Shown here piece after piece: positions 47,256-57,249 of a DNA stretch of 57,591 nucleotides (the first letter of the stretch is position 1; each line of letters opens with the position of its first letter). Both the position numbers and the translations under genes were made by a program. The notes beneath the pieces were generated by a model. The model was not told where the DNA came from. It did no database searches and was given only the letters and a program-made list of their open reading frames with translations. The stretch is from contig JAAVGE010000005.1 in NCBI GenBank assembly GCA_014800385.1, forward strand, positions 15,943-73,533, given 5' to 3'. The DNA is from Bacteroidales bacterium (GTDB taxonomy: Bacteria; Bacteroidota; Bacteroidia; Bacteroidales; Muribaculaceae).

Positions 47256-49096
47256 ACAACCTCTGTACGGGTGAAATCCTCCTTGACGGTGTCCACCACG
47301 TTGACTATATAATCGCCTGTTTTTTCAAGGTCATTGACAAGGTCCATGTAGTAGATACCGGTCTGGTATTCATATTTCTTGTCGTTGATGTTCTCGATGT
47401 TGGTTGAACGCAGTCGGTTGCGTAGATTGTTTATTTCGCGCTCCTTGTTATAGGATGTGTTGATTGCGTCGCGGTGAGATGTTTCGATGTTGTTGAGCAG
47501 CAGGAGCATGTTCTGCATGGCTGCATCGATAAGGTCGAACATCATGTCGAGGTTGTGGTAAATATCATCGGTGAACTGAGCCTTTGACTCAACCTTACGC
47601 ATCAGAATCTTACCTGCGCCCATACAGCAGTCGGCAATACTCTCCACTTCGGAGACTATCCTGAGCATGCCGGCAATGTGGCGTTTACCTTCGTTTGAGA
47701 GTCGTCCTTCGGCGCATCGGTTCAGATAGCGTGCTATCTCTATCTCCATACGGTCCGATATATCCTCATATTTTTCCAGACGTGCATAAAGTTTGAGAAA
47801 TTCGTCCGATCCCCCTTTGGTGTGGACCAGTTCGCGCGCCATCGTTATCATTCGCTGCACACGTTCGGCGTAGACATACACCTCTTTTTCGGCCTGGGCA
47901 ATGTTAAGTTCCGATGCCGAGAGTATACCTCCCGAGATGAACTTCAACTGGAACTCCTCGTCGGCTTTGTCCTTGGCCGGAATGAGCCATTCAACCACTC
48001 TGACATAGAGTTTGGTGAACCATATCATTATGAAGAGGTTGATCAGTTTGTAGGTGGTGTAGAATATACATAGACCAACGGAAGCCTTGAATTGCAGGCT
48101 TTTGATTATCGGCACCTGAGAGTTGATACGCAGGTTAAGCGCATCGTCGGCTGTTGGTTTGGTGTCGAAAAGGTGGTTGTAGACCATCGGGTCTGACTCC
48201 TTAATGCCATTGATGGTGTCATAGAGTTCGTTGGGGTTGCCAATGCCTATCATGTTGGCTATCCAGATGATGAAGTCACTGAAATAGTAGAACAGGCCCA
48301 GGCACCATATCGAGCCCAGGATGTTGAACATCAGGTGTCCGGCTGCTGTACGTTTAGCCGCTACGTTACCGCTCAGTGAGGCAAGGATAGGTGTGATTGT
48401 AGTACCTACGGCCGAGCCTAACACAATGGCACATGCCAGATTGAAGTCGACCCATCCGCGGCTGAACATGATAAGTGTGATGGCAAAGGTAGCCGCTGAG
48501 GACTGGATGATCATTGTCACCACACATCCCACGGCAAAGAATATCAACACCGAAGTAAATCCTAAGGCAGCGTAACGCTGAAGGAACTCAAACATTTCCG
48601 GATTAGCCTGAAGGTCAGGAACATAGTTACTGATCATGTCCAGACCGAGGAAAAGCAAGCAGAACCCGATGAGGAATTCACCAATTGATTTTGTACGGCT
48701 TTTGTTTGAGAACAGACAGATTATGGCAACACTGATAAGGGAGATAGCATAGGTTGATATGTCAACCTTGAAACCGAACAGTGTCAGCATCCATGCGGTG
48801 AATGTCGTACCGACGTTTGCACCGAAGATAACCGCCATTGACTGAGCCAGAGTAACCAGACCGGCGTTCACGAAACTCACCACCATCACGATGGAGGCTG
48901 AGGAACTCTGAATCAAGGCTGTGATGAAGAAACCGGTCAGGGTGCCGGTGAAACGATTACGGGTCATTGCGCCGAGTATGCTGCGCAATTTATCGCCTGC
49001 TGCTTTCTGCAGACCTTCGCTCATCACTTTCATGCCGTAAAGGAACAATCCGACGGCACCGATGAGACACAGAAAATCTAAAATACTATAGTCCAT
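47252..49096 (-). CDS. Na/Pi-cotransporter family protein with PhoU-like tail
   Basis: 614 aa inner-membrane protein. Two inverted repeats of the Na/Pi cotransporter family with the QSSSA signature: [24 protein letters not shown] and [22 protein letters not shown]. About 8-10 membrane spans up to residue 360, then a cytoplasmic PhoU-like helical domain ([14 protein letters not shown] ... [17 protein letters not shown]). Sodium-coupled phosphate uptake is the family role; in Gram-negatives (YjbB) efflux has also been reported. Start ATG 49094-49096; promoter at 49120-49151. Confidence 0.93.
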   Translation of the reverse strand: MDYSILDFLCLIGAVGLFLYGMKVMSEGLQKAAGDKLRSILGAMTRNRFTGTLTGFFITALIQSSSASIVMVVSFVNAGLVTLAQSMAVIFGANVGTTFTAWMLTLFGFKVDISTYAISLISVAIICLFSNKSRTKSIGEFLIGFCLLFLGLDMISNYVPDLQANPEMFEFLQRYAALGFTSVLIFFAVGCVVTMIIQSSAATFAITLIMFSRGWVDFNLACAIVLGSAVGTTITPILASLSGNVAAKRTAAGHLMFNILGSIWCLGLFYYFSDFIIWIANMIGIGNPNELYDTINGIKESDPMVYNHLFDTKPTADDALNLRINSQVPIIKSLQFKASVGLCIFYTTYKLINLFIMIWFTKLYVRVVEWLIPAKDKADEEFQLKFISGGILSASELNIAQAEKEVYVYAERVQRMITMARELVHTKGGSDEFLKLYARLEKYEDISDRMEIEIARYLNRCAEGRLSNEGKRHIAGMLRIVSEVESIADCCMGAGKILMRKVESKAQFTDDIYHNLDMMFDLIDAAMQNMLLLLNNIETSHRDAINTSYNKEREINNLRNRLRSTNIENINDKKYEYQTGIYYMDLVNDLEKTGDYIVNVVDTVKEDFTRTEVV

Positions 49097-49119
49097 TTTG
49101 GGGCTTTATTATTATGCTG

Positions 49120-49151
49120 CAAAGATAATAAAACTTATATTTTCAAGCAAC
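49120..49151 (-). promoter_or_regulatory. Promoter of the Na/Pi-transporter operon
   Basis: TATCTTTG (complement of 49120-49127) with a near -33 GTTG (complement of 49148-49151) at 20-nt spacing, about 24 nt before the ATG. Confidence 0.55.
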
Positions 49152-49201
49152 ACTGCACATCGCTTTTTTTTCATACTCTCAGCCCCGGACTATTTTTGCC
49201 A

Positions 49202-49397
49202 GTGAAGTCGTCTAAACTTTTTTCAAGGTTAAGGTTCATTAAGGTTTTGAGCAGATTTCAATACTTGAAGAGGGAGCGATGCGGGCATCGTGACCGATGA
49301 AAGGATTGGAAGATGCCAAAAGATTAATGAAGAGAACCTTGAAGAAAATCCTTTAAAAAGAATATTTTATTTTCGTAAAAAGTTTATACGACTTCAC
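49202..49397. repeat. Long palindromic element with 30-nt conserved core, copy 2
   Basis: Arms GTGAAGTCGTCTAAACTTTT (from 49202) and the matching complement at 49377-49397 pair with one mismatch in 21. Inner arms pair too: TTCAAGGTT...TTCATTAA (49222-49242) with TTAATGAAGAGAACCTTGAA (49324-49343). The core 49269-49298 is identical to 13358-13387. Arm sequences are unrelated to those of copy 1. The right arm covers the TGA stop of the gene at 49394. Confidence 0.8.
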
Positions 49398-49927
49398 AAC
49401 ATTCTCAATGCCATCAACTGATTCTCTATTTCCTCGTGGTCCATCATGCGCTGACGGTTAAGCGCGGAGGCAAAGGAATGGATTACGTTCTGCACACCGG
49501 AATGGGCGAACACACGATAAAGATGGTTGTAGCCCTTGGTGAACATGGCGTCGATTTCATCATCATCCAACTGGCAGGTGTCATGCCCCTCCTCCACAAT
49601 CACCTGGCGGAGCAGGTTCTTCTCAAAGGGGTCAACCGACTGTTTCTGACGGTGAACCAGGGCGCGGCAAAGATAGTTCGACAGGGTCATCGCAACCATC
49701 ATCTGATACTGGCTCAGCAGGTTGGTCCATACAATCTTTGCCGACATCTGCGGATTGCCCGAAAAGTAGTGTTCCGCCACAAGACGGATAGCCTGATCAG
49801 GGTCGGGATCATCCAGCGAGAGTCCTAACAGATGGTCGTCACATTCATATATCAGCATACCTACGGCTGTCCCTACCAGCCCGTAGCATTTATCATCTTC
49901 GTCAATGTATTTCAGTGTTACGTTCAT
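49394..49927 (-). CDS. Hypothetical protein, 177 aa, coupled to the PorZ-like gene
   Basis: Not recognised. Cytoplasmic, helical, acidic: MNVTLKYIDEDDKCYGLVGTAVGMLIYECDDHLLGLSLDDPD ... IDAMFTKGYNHLYRVFAHSG. Its ATG (49925-49927) overlaps the stop of the PorZ-like gene by 4 nt, and its stop lies within the arm of the palindromic element 49202-49397. Composition and codon use are like neighbouring host genes, so a vertical rather than acquired origin is likely. Confidence 0.75.
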   Translation of the reverse strand: MNVTLKYIDEDDKCYGLVGTAVGMLIYECDDHLLGLSLDDPDPDQAIRLVAEHYFSGNPQMSAKIVWTNLLSQYQMMVAMTLSNYLCRALVHRQKQSVDPFEKNLLRQVIVEEGHDTCQLDDDEIDAMFTKGYNHLYRVFAHSGVQNVIHSFASALNRQRMMDHEEIENQLMALRML

Positions 49928-52365
49928 CGCACAATCATTATTTTTGTTACTACGGCGTTACTGCCAGAGTCACCGGACTGCGACGCATAGACGTAATATA
50001 CTCCTGTGCGCACGCGTTCGCCGTTGAAGTTACATCCATCCCAGGTGTACATTCCTCCCTGAGAGTCTCCCTGACTGACAATATTGCCGGTCGAGTCGGT
50101 AATTTTCACCAATGAGTCGGCCATGAGCCCCTTGATTGTGATCCATCCTGAATATTCGGGACGCACAGGGTTGGGATAGGCTATCACATTGGAGTAATCA
50201 TCCTCGGCGGGAGCGGTGTCGGAATGATATTCGTAGAGACCTTCGTCGGTGCCTATGTAGACTACGTTGCTTGAAGGGCTGCATTCCACGCTGAGAACCC
50301 TGTTGGTGGGGAGAGGAGAGTTATCTTTGGTGAAATTACGCAGTATGGTGCGACCGTCGGCACTAACCTGGAACAGTCCACCTTCCTGAGTAGCAATCCA
50401 TTTGTTTTTTGAAGCATCCATGGCAATGTCCATCACAATCTGACTGCCCATAAGATAGTCAGCCTGACCGGTGCCGTCGTTGCGAGGCACCTTGATGCGG
50501 GTTACACGCCCCTCACCTATCATTGATGCGGGGTTGGCCACTTCAAACACACCGTCGTCGGTACCCACCCAGAGTTTGCCGTTTTCCACCTCTCTGACAC
50601 ATGTGGTGTAGAGGGGTGAGAACTGTTTCCCATCCTGGTCTATATAAGAAAGGTAGTGCTGCTGACGGTCGTCCGACACGGCGTTTGTGCCGCGATTGTC
50701 GTAGAACACTATGCCGCGGGAGTCATTACCATTACTTGAGTACAGACACACTATATTGCTCCCCTTCAGTGCTGTCACCATGGGGTCAAGACTTATTTCG
50801 ACAGGGGTTTCCATGGCAATCCAGTCGGCAGCCGTTGTCGATTCATTGTCAACCTTGTCGGCGGGGAGCATCAGCAGGTTGGTGTTTTTTGATTCTTTGT
50901 CGGAGTTGACGTACTGTGCCACCCAAAGATTGCCTTTGCCGTCAAAGTCACACTGACCTACGTATGACTGCCATCCGTCCCACAGAATTTTACTGTTTTC
51001 ACTGTTATAAAGATTCAAAAATCCGTCGGTTACCGATATTTTATAAAGACCGTCATATCGGTTGCCTGAGAAGAGTATACCCGGTTTTTTAGGATGTGAT
51101 GTCAAACCTGACCCCATGCTCATCATCTTCGAACCCGAGTAAGGCTCGTATGCCGGATAGCGGACCGTGGAGTAAGGGTTAGGCAAATTATCGGGAGTGA
51201 CGTCACTGATAACTCCGTCGGGTGTTATCATGTTTATGTTTGTTGCCTTGCGGTAAGGCTGTTCGGCATTAGGCTCGTAGAACACGCTGCTCTTACGTGT
51301 TATGGCAACCGTAGTGGCATACACATTGCCGAAGTTGTCTGCCACCAGCACATCAACCGGATTCACCGTGAAATCGCCGAGTTTGAAATAGTCTGTGAGG
51401 TAAACTACTTCCTTTTCATCCACCCAATTGACATTAGCCACACCGTCCGAGGTGGAGGTCCACAGATTATCTGTGCCGCTCCAGAAAGCCAGAGGCTGAC
51501 GATACAGGCGTGTTGCATCAGAAATCCATTTCAGTGAAGTGCCGCTCTCCTTGTCATTGTACACGGCTATTGTCATTCCGTTGGTGAAGTAAAATCCGTC
51601 GGCCCAGTAGTTTCCGTGTACGGTATAGGGATATTCGCCACCGTAGGATTTCTCAACCGTCATTGTTCCGTCATTGAAATTGAAGGAGGCGATGGAGATA
51701 TTTTTTTCAGGACGTATAAGAGCCTTGTTCTCTGCCACGGGATAGATCTCCTGCAGCGGAGTATCACTTATTTTGGTGAAGTTGCCCAGGTTGTTTATTC
51801 TGGCAGTCTGCGGGGCGGCGTAGACACCGTCGGGTGTGCCTATCACATAGTGGTCCCCTATCTTTGTGAAGGAGTTGATTTTTTTATTGTATATGCCCGA
51901 CTCCTTCACGGTGTGGTATTTCTCGTCGGCCAAAACCACACCGAATTCGGTGGCGATATAGATTTTGCCGTCAACGAAACTTACTCCGTGAATAAGTTTG
52001 GATGATGTCAGCACAGCATCCTTGATGTCGCTCATGTTCGCTACATGGTCATCATCGTAGAGAAAGTCCATGTTACCGTTGGTGTAGGTAACAAGCAGAT
52101 ATTTTCCTGCCGGATTATAGTAGATCTGATTCACACCGGTGTCGTTCAGACGGTTTGTGGTGGTATAGGCATAGGATTCCTGCTCGGTCTTGTCGTAGGA
52201 GAAGAGGGAGCCTTGCGACACAAAATATACTTTCGAGGGTGTCTCCACAATAGAGTTTACCGCTCCGAACGGGGTGTTGAAATTCCAACTACCCACCAGT
52301 GTCTGAGCAGCCGCTATGAAGGGGAGAAACAGGGAGAGAAGAATAAGAAGTTTTCTATACATCAT
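49924..52365 (-). CDS. PorZ-like type IX secretion system protein, 813 aa
   Basis: Signal peptide (YRKLLILLSLFLPFIAAAQ). The mature protein is a series of beta-propeller blades of the two-component-regulator type (VYFVSQGSLFSYDKTEQES, IYIATEFGVVLADEK, KLWVGTDDGVFEVANP, VVYIGTDEGLYEYH). It ends in a FlgD-like/CTD-type Ig fold (VIAYPNPVRPEYSGWITIKGLMADSLVKITDSTGNIV ... GVYYVYASQSG ... VTKIMIVR). The N-terminal pattern (NSIVETPSKVYFVSQGSLFSYD) is what I know from PorZ, a surface part of the type IX secretion attachment complex. It overlaps rdgB by 11 nt. Other propeller lipoproteins are a less likely alternative. Confidence 0.7.
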   Translation of the reverse strand: MMYRKLLILLSLFLPFIAAAQTLVGSWNFNTPFGAVNSIVETPSKVYFVSQGSLFSYDKTEQESYAYTTTNRLNDTGVNQIYYNPAGKYLLVTYTNGNMDFLYDDDHVANMSDIKDAVLTSSKLIHGVSFVDGKIYIATEFGVVLADEKYHTVKESGIYNKKINSFTKIGDHYVIGTPDGVYAAPQTARINNLGNFTKISDTPLQEIYPVAENKALIRPEKNISIASFNFNDGTMTVEKSYGGEYPYTVHGNYWADGFYFTNGMTIAVYNDKESGTSLKWISDATRLYRQPLAFWSGTDNLWTSTSDGVANVNWVDEKEVVYLTDYFKLGDFTVNPVDVLVADNFGNVYATTVAITRKSSVFYEPNAEQPYRKATNINMITPDGVISDVTPDNLPNPYSTVRYPAYEPYSGSKMMSMGSGLTSHPKKPGILFSGNRYDGLYKISVTDGFLNLYNSENSKILWDGWQSYVGQCDFDGKGNLWVAQYVNSDKESKNTNLLMLPADKVDNESTTAADWIAMETPVEISLDPMVTALKGSNIVCLYSSNGNDSRGIVFYDNRGTNAVSDDRQQHYLSYIDQDGKQFSPLYTTCVREVENGKLWVGTDDGVFEVANPASMIGEGRVTRIKVPRNDGTGQADYLMGSQIVMDIAMDASKNKWIATQEGGLFQVSADGRTILRNFTKDNSPLPTNRVLSVECSPSSNVVYIGTDEGLYEYHSDTAPAEDDYSNVIAYPNPVRPEYSGWITIKGLMADSLVKITDSTGNIVSQGDSQGGMYTWDGCNFNGERVRTGVYYVYASQSGDSGSNAVVTKIMIVR

Positions 52366-52936
52366 GCAAGTGGTTGATAAGTTTTACTGTGGCTCTGCCA
52401 CGATGGCTGATAGCGTTTTTTTCATCGGCCGAGAGTTGTGCGAATGTTCGGCTGTCCCCTTCCGGAACAAACACCGGGTCATAACCGAACCCTCCTTCAC
52501 CGGCAGGTGAAACTGCTATGGTGCCTTCACATACACCCTCAAAGGTTGTCAGAGTGTCACCTTCAATCAGGGCTATCACTGTTCTGAAGCGTGCGGTGCG
52601 GTCGGTTTTACCCTCCATGTTACGCAGCAGCAGGCGCATGTTGGCTTCCGAGTCATGTCCCTCCCCGGGGGCATAGCGTGCGGAATGTACTCCGGGAGCA
52701 CCATCAAGAGCATCCACCTCCAGACCGGTGTCATCGGCGAAACAGTCGTAGCCATATCGTTCTTTTACCCAGCGGGCTTTGGCTATGGCATTTCCCTGAA
52801 GTGTGTTTTCATTTTCGGGAATATCATCGTGACACCCTATTTCTTTCAGTGACATAACTGCGAAGGATTCGCCGAGGATACGGCGAATCTCTTCCAGTTT
52901 ATGTGAATTATTAGTAGCAAATACCAGTTGTCTCAC
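52355..52936 (-). CDS. rdgB: XTP/dITP pyrophosphatase (RdgB/HAM1)
   Basis: House-cleaning enzyme that hydrolyses dITP, XTP and ITP to monophosphates. 193 aa from GTG 52934-52936 (VRQLVFATNNSHKLEEI). No ATG fits, and the longer open frame upstream overlaps the end of leuS and lacks family similarity. Signature FATNNSHKLEEIRRIL, ENENTLQGNAIAKARW, DDTGLEVDALDGAPGVHSARYAPGEG, EGGFGYDPVFVPEG and SHRGRATVKL are all present. It lies 50 bp after leuS in the same direction and overlaps the PorZ-like gene. Confidence 0.95.
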   Translation of the reverse strand: MRQLVFATNNSHKLEEIRRILGESFAVMSLKEIGCHDDIPENENTLQGNAIAKARWVKERYGYDCFADDTGLEVDALDGAPGVHSARYAPGEGHDSEANMRLLLRNMEGKTDRTARFRTVIALIEGDTLTTFEGVCEGTIAVSPAGEGGFGYDPVFVPEGDSRTFAQLSADEKNAISHRGRATVKLINHLHDV

Positions 52937-52986
52937 TGTAATGTATAACGTAAGATTACTCTTATTTATTATATTTATGACAAAAT

Positions 52987-55758
52987 TTATCCCACCACGA
53001 TATTGACAATCTTTCCGGGAACAACAATCACTTTTCTGACTGTCTTTCCTTCGGTCCATTTGGCAGCACCTTCGTGGGCAAGTGCCACTTTCTCTACCTC
53101 GGCAGCGGGCATATCGGCAGGAACCTCGATTGTGTAGCGTGCCTTACCGTTGAACGATACGGCCATCTTCACTGATGATTCCTTGACATATTCCTCGTTG
53201 AACTCTGGCCATGCTGCATCGCAGATTGTGGTGGTGTTACCCATGGCATGCCACAGTTCTTCGGCGATATGGGGAGCGAAGGGTGCCAGCAGGATGAGAT
53301 ATTGTTCCAGTACCTGACGTGAGGTGCATTTCTGCTGGGTCAGTTCGCTCAGTGCTATCATGAACGCACTGATGGAGGTGTTGTAGGAGAAGTTCTCGAT
53401 GTCGGTGGTTACCTTCTTTATCAGTTTATGGAGTGTCTTGAGGTTCTCCGCAGTGGGTTCGGAATCAGTTACGGTGAGTTGATCGTTCTTATAGAACAGA
53501 CCCCAGAGTTTTTTCAGATAACGGTTCACGCCGTCAATGCCGTTGGTGTCCCAGGGTTTGCTCTGTTCCAGCGGACCGAGGAACATCTCATATAGACGGA
53601 GGGTGTCGGCACCGTAACGCTCAACAATATCGTCGGGATTGACAACATTGAACATTGATTTCGACATTTTCTCAACAGCATAGCCACACACATATTTGCC
53701 ATCTTCCAGAACAAATTCGGCTGTGGCGAATTCCGGACGCCATGCGCGGAACTTATCAAGGTCAAGGATATCGTTCGATACGATGTTGACATCGACATGG
53801 ATGGGGGTGACGTCATACTGGTCTTTCAGTCCGGCAGAAACGAATGTGTTGGTGTCCTTGATACGGTAAACGAAGTTGCTTCGTCCCTGAATCATACCCT
53901 GGTTGATGAGTTTGCGGAAAGGTTCGGCCTCGCACACCTTACCTAAGTCATAGAGGAACTTGTTCCAGAAACGGCTGTAGATGAGGTGGCCTGTGGCGTG
54001 CTCCGTACCTCCGATGTAGAGGTCCACGTTGCGCCAGTAGTTGTCGGCTTCTTCGCTCACAAGGGCATCGTTGTTGTGCGGATCCATGTAGCGCAGATAG
54101 TATGCCGATGAACCGGCGAAACCGGGCATGGTGTTAAGTTCTATGGGATAGCCCTCGGGAGTTTTCCAGTTTTCGGCACGACCTAACGGTGGTTCGCCTG
54201 ACTCGGTAGGGAGATATTTGTCTACTTCGGGCAACAGCAGGGGAAGCGACTCTATATCCATCATCGTCGGTATACCATCTTTGTAATACACCGGGAACGG
54301 TTCACCCCAGTAGCGCTGACGTGAGAAGATGGCATCGCGCAGACGGTAGTTTACCTTAACCTTCCCTATACCTTTCTCTTCGATGAACTGTTTGGTGCGG
54401 GCAATGGCATCCTTCACCTCCATTCCGTTGAGGTTGAGTTCGGGACCTTCGGAGTTGATCATCTTACCCTCTTTGGCATCGAACGACTGCTCGGATACAT
54501 CGGCACCTTCGATCAGGGGGATTATGGGGAGGTCAAAGTGGCGTGCGAAGGCATAGTCGCGGCTGTCATGAGCGGGTACAGCCATGATGGCTCCAGTGCC
54601 GTAGCCGGCAAGTACATAGTCGCTCACCCACACAGGTATTTTCTTTCCACTGAGCGGATTGATGGCGTAGGCGCCGGTGAATACTCCGGTCACCTTCTTG
54701 TCTATCATACGCTCACGCTCGGTCTTGTGTTTGATGGAGTCAATATATTCCTTCACCGCCTCTTTCTGCTCCGGGGTGGTTATCATATCCACATATTTGC
54801 TTTCGGGGGCAAGAACCATGAAGGTTACACCGAAAACGGTGTCGGCACGGGTGGTGAATATCTCAAGGTCTATATCGGAGTTATCTACATGGAAACGCAT
54901 TTCCGCACCTTCGGAGCGACCTATCCAGTTACGCTGGGTTTCCTTGAGCGACTCTGTCCAGTCCAGTTTATCCAGACCGTCGAGCAGACGCTGTGCGTAG
55001 GCCGACACACGCAGACACCACTGATACATCAGTTTCTGTTCCACGGGATAGCCTCCGCGAACCGACACCCCTTCGCTAACCTCATCATTGGCCAGAACGG
55101 TGCCTAATGCCGGACACCAGTTTACCATGGTGTTGCCAAGATAGGCTATGCGGTAGTTCATCAGTGTGTCGCTCTTTTCCTTTTCGGTCATGGCGTTCCA
55201 CTGATCGGCGGTGAAGTCAAGTTCCTTCGAGCACACGGCTTTCACACCTTTCGATCCTTCTTTCTCGAAATGTTTCACCAGATCGGCTATGGGGAGAGCC
55301 TTGTCAGCGGCGGTGTCATAGTAATGGTTGAACATTTCCATGAACGCCCACTGTGTCCATTTGTAGAATTCGGGGTCACAGGTTTTTATTTCGCGTGACC
55401 AGTCGTAACTGAAACCTATCTTGTCGAGTTGCGAGCGATAGCGTTCTATATTCTTGCGTGTGGTCACTTCGGGGTGCTGGCCGGTCTGGATGGCATACTG
55501 TTCGGCGGGCAATCCATAGGCATCATACCCCATGGGATGGAGCACGTTGAAGCCTTTCAGACGTTTGTAGCGTGAATAGATGTCGGAGGCGATGTAGCCT
55601 AAGGGATGACCTACGTGCAGACCTGCTCCTGAGGGGTAAGGGAACATGTCAAGTACGTAGAACTTGGGACGACTATGGTCAATCTCACACTTATAAACAT
55701 TGTTATCTTTCCAGTATTGTTGCCATCGGGCTTCAATTTCTCTATGGTTGTATTCCAT
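52987..55758 (-). CDS. leuS: Leucyl-tRNA synthetase
   Basis: 923 aa class Ia synthetase charging tRNA-Leu. HIGH-type motif in [15 protein letters not shown] (residues 41-55), CP1 editing domain with [19 protein letters not shown] and [18 protein letters not shown], the leucine-specific region, and [21 protein letters not shown]-terminal anticodon-binding and UNE-type domains end the protein ([20 protein letters not shown]). Length and motifs are complete. Start ATG at 55756-55758; a 71-bp gap separates it from nadA upstream. Confidence 0.98.
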   Translation of the reverse strand: MEYNHREIEARWQQYWKDNNVYKCEIDHSRPKFYVLDMFPYPSGAGLHVGHPLGYIASDIYSRYKRLKGFNVLHPMGYDAYGLPAEQYAIQTGQHPEVTTRKNIERYRSQLDKIGFSYDWSREIKTCDPEFYKWTQWAFMEMFNHYYDTAADKALPIADLVKHFEKEGSKGVKAVCSKELDFTADQWNAMTEKEKSDTLMNYRIAYLGNTMVNWCPALGTVLANDEVSEGVSVRGGYPVEQKLMYQWCLRVSAYAQRLLDGLDKLDWTESLKETQRNWIGRSEGAEMRFHVDNSDIDLEIFTTRADTVFGVTFMVLAPESKYVDMITTPEQKEAVKEYIDSIKHKTERERMIDKKVTGVFTGAYAINPLSGKKIPVWVSDYVLAGYGTGAIMAVPAHDSRDYAFARHFDLPIIPLIEGADVSEQSFDAKEGKMINSEGPELNLNGMEVKDAIARTKQFIEEKGIGKVKVNYRLRDAIFSRQRYWGEPFPVYYKDGIPTMMDIESLPLLLPEVDKYLPTESGEPPLGRAENWKTPEGYPIELNTMPGFAGSSAYYLRYMDPHNNDALVSEEADNYWRNVDLYIGGTEHATGHLIYSRFWNKFLYDLGKVCEAEPFRKLINQGMIQGRSNFVYRIKDTNTFVSAGLKDQYDVTPIHVDVNIVSNDILDLDKFRAWRPEFATAEFVLEDGKYVCGYAVEKMSKSMFNVVNPDDIVERYGADTLRLYEMFLGPLEQSKPWDTNGIDGVNRYLKKLWGLFYKNDQLTVTDSEPTAENLKTLHKLIKKVTTDIENFSYNTSISAFMIALSELTQQKCTSRQVLEQYLILLAPFAPHIAEELWHAMGNTTTICDAAWPEFNEEYVKESSVKMAVSFNGKARYTIEVPADMPAAEVEKVALAHEGAAKWTEGKTVRKVIVVPGKIVNIVVG

Positions 55759-55829
55759 CTATATTATATATGTTTTATTTATTTACAATGATGTTTATAA
55801 CTTGTTTACAATGTCGGATAATGAACAAT

Positions 55830-56798
55830 TTATTTACTCATTTCCAACATTTTCTTGATGGGGCGGATAGCCTTGGCGGCCACTTCCGGATCAACTTCTA
55901 TTTCGGGTTGTTCGGTCAGGAGGGCTTTGTAGAGTTTCTCCAGGGTGTTGAGTTTCATGAAGTTACACTCGTTGCAAGCACATGTGGAGTCATTCGGAGG
56001 AGCGGGAATGAATGTTTTGTCGGGACATCCTTTTTTCATTTCATGCAAAATGCCGCTTTCGGTGGCCACAATAAATTCCGATGCGTCGGAATTGCGTGCG
56101 TAGTCAAGCAGTGCGGCTGTCGAGCCCACCTTGTCGGCCAGAACCACCACAGGTTGTTTACATTCAGGGTGAACAAGCACCTTAGCCTCGGGATGCTGCT
56201 TTTTCAGTTCTATGATTTTTTCAACAGAGAACTGTTCATGAACATGACAGGCACCGTTCCACAGCAGCATATTGCGCCCGGTCACACTGTTGATGTAGTT
56301 TCCGAGGTTACGGTCCGGACCGAATATAATCTTTTGGTCGGCGGGGAGAGCCTCTACAATCTTACGGGCGTTGGATGAGGTAACCACAATATCTGTCAGC
56401 GCCTTCACGGCAGCCGAAGTGTTGACATAACTGATCACCAGATGGTCGGGATGGTCGGCAGTGAAGCGGGCGAACTCCTCAGGGTCGCAACTGTCGGCCA
56501 GCGAACAGCCTGCGGCAAGGTCGGGCACCAGCACCTTCTTCTCGGGGCATATTATTTTCGCTGTCTCTCCCATGAAATGCACTCCGCACAACACAATGAT
56601 GTCGGCCGTCAGTGTCTCTGCTATCTGAGCCAGAGCCAGCGAGTCGCCTATGTAATCCGCTATATCCTGTATATCGCCAGTCTGATAGTAATGGGCCAGT
56701 ATCACCGCATTCTTTTCCTTTTTCAGGCGCGCTATCTCCCTTTTCAATTCTTCGGCAGAGAGCCCCTTCATTTCCGGCGAGTTATTTTCAACATTCAT
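55830..56798 (-). CDS. nadA: Quinolinate synthase A
   Basis: 322 aa [4Fe-4S] enzyme of de novo NAD synthesis, which condenses iminoaspartate (from NadB) and dihydroxyacetone phosphate to quinolinate. Cluster cysteines fit [13 protein letters not shown], a middle cysteine ([10 protein letters not shown] or NGACHVHEQ) and [13 protein letters not shown]. It begins [31 protein letters not shown], the usual N-terminus. nadB and nadC are not in the window. The ATG (56796-56798) has an AT-rich run directly upstream, and a -7 box (complement of 57004-57011) about 210 nt away, so a long leader is possible. Confidence 0.96.
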   Translation of the reverse strand: MNVENNSPEMKGLSAEELKREIARLKKEKNAVILAHYYQTGDIQDIADYIGDSLALAQIAETLTADIIVLCGVHFMGETAKIICPEKKVLVPDLAAGCSLADSCDPEEFARFTADHPDHLVISYVNTSAAVKALTDIVVTSSNARKIVEALPADQKIIFGPDRNLGNYINSVTGRNMLLWNGACHVHEQFSVEKIIELKKQHPEAKVLVHPECKQPVVVLADKVGSTAALLDYARNSDASEFIVATESGILHEMKKGCPDKTFIPAPPNDSTCACNECNFMKLNTLEKLYKALLTEQPEIEVDPEVAAKAIRPIKKMLEMSK

Positions 56799-57249
56799 AT
56801 TTTATTATTTGAAAAAAAAATTTTTTGAAAAGAATTCAAAATAACAATAATAATTGCTGTTAATAACCTCCATAACTTTTCCTCTGAAAATTTGCATTTT
56901 AAGTTATTAAACAAAGGATTTTGGCAATGAACATGTTATGAACATCTTTATCCTCTGAAAAATAAGAGATTAAATGGGTTATCAACATTATGTTTATAAA
57001 GTGCAAAGTTAATAAATTACAATGAAAAAAGGAGGGTAAAAATGAATAAAAGTGATTGAAAACCCTGCATTAAATAAAAGAAACTTTATTTGCAGAGCCG
57101 GAGAATAAGTGTATATGCCATCTTTCATCCATTTTTGCAAATCTTATTATTGATTTTTTGTTGAATAGTTATCAACGGTTGTTGACAGGTTATTGACAGG
57201 GATGTGAAGTTGATGTAAGAGAGGTTTTGAAATAAATATTTTTTATTTT
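56799..57249. other. AT-rich intergenic region with DnaA-box-like nonamers
   Basis: No gene seen in 450 bp. Nonamers close to TTATCCACA: TTATTAACA (reverse of 56858-56866), TTATGAACA (56936), TTATCAACA (56979), TTATCAACG (57169), TTGTTGACA (57179) and TTATTGACA (57190). Two A/T-only runs occur. The region also holds the -7 box CAAAGTTA (57004-57011, leftward) that may serve nadA. Confidence 0.4.

Noticed and set aside
13292-49397. Palindromic elements as retron or diversity-generating element parts
   Set aside because: No reverse transcriptase gene and no template/variable repeat pair are present anywhere in the window.
52937-53059. 41-residue N-terminal extension of RdgB
   Set aside because: It overlaps the end of leuS, has no family similarity, and the GTG at 52936 gives the exact family N-terminus.
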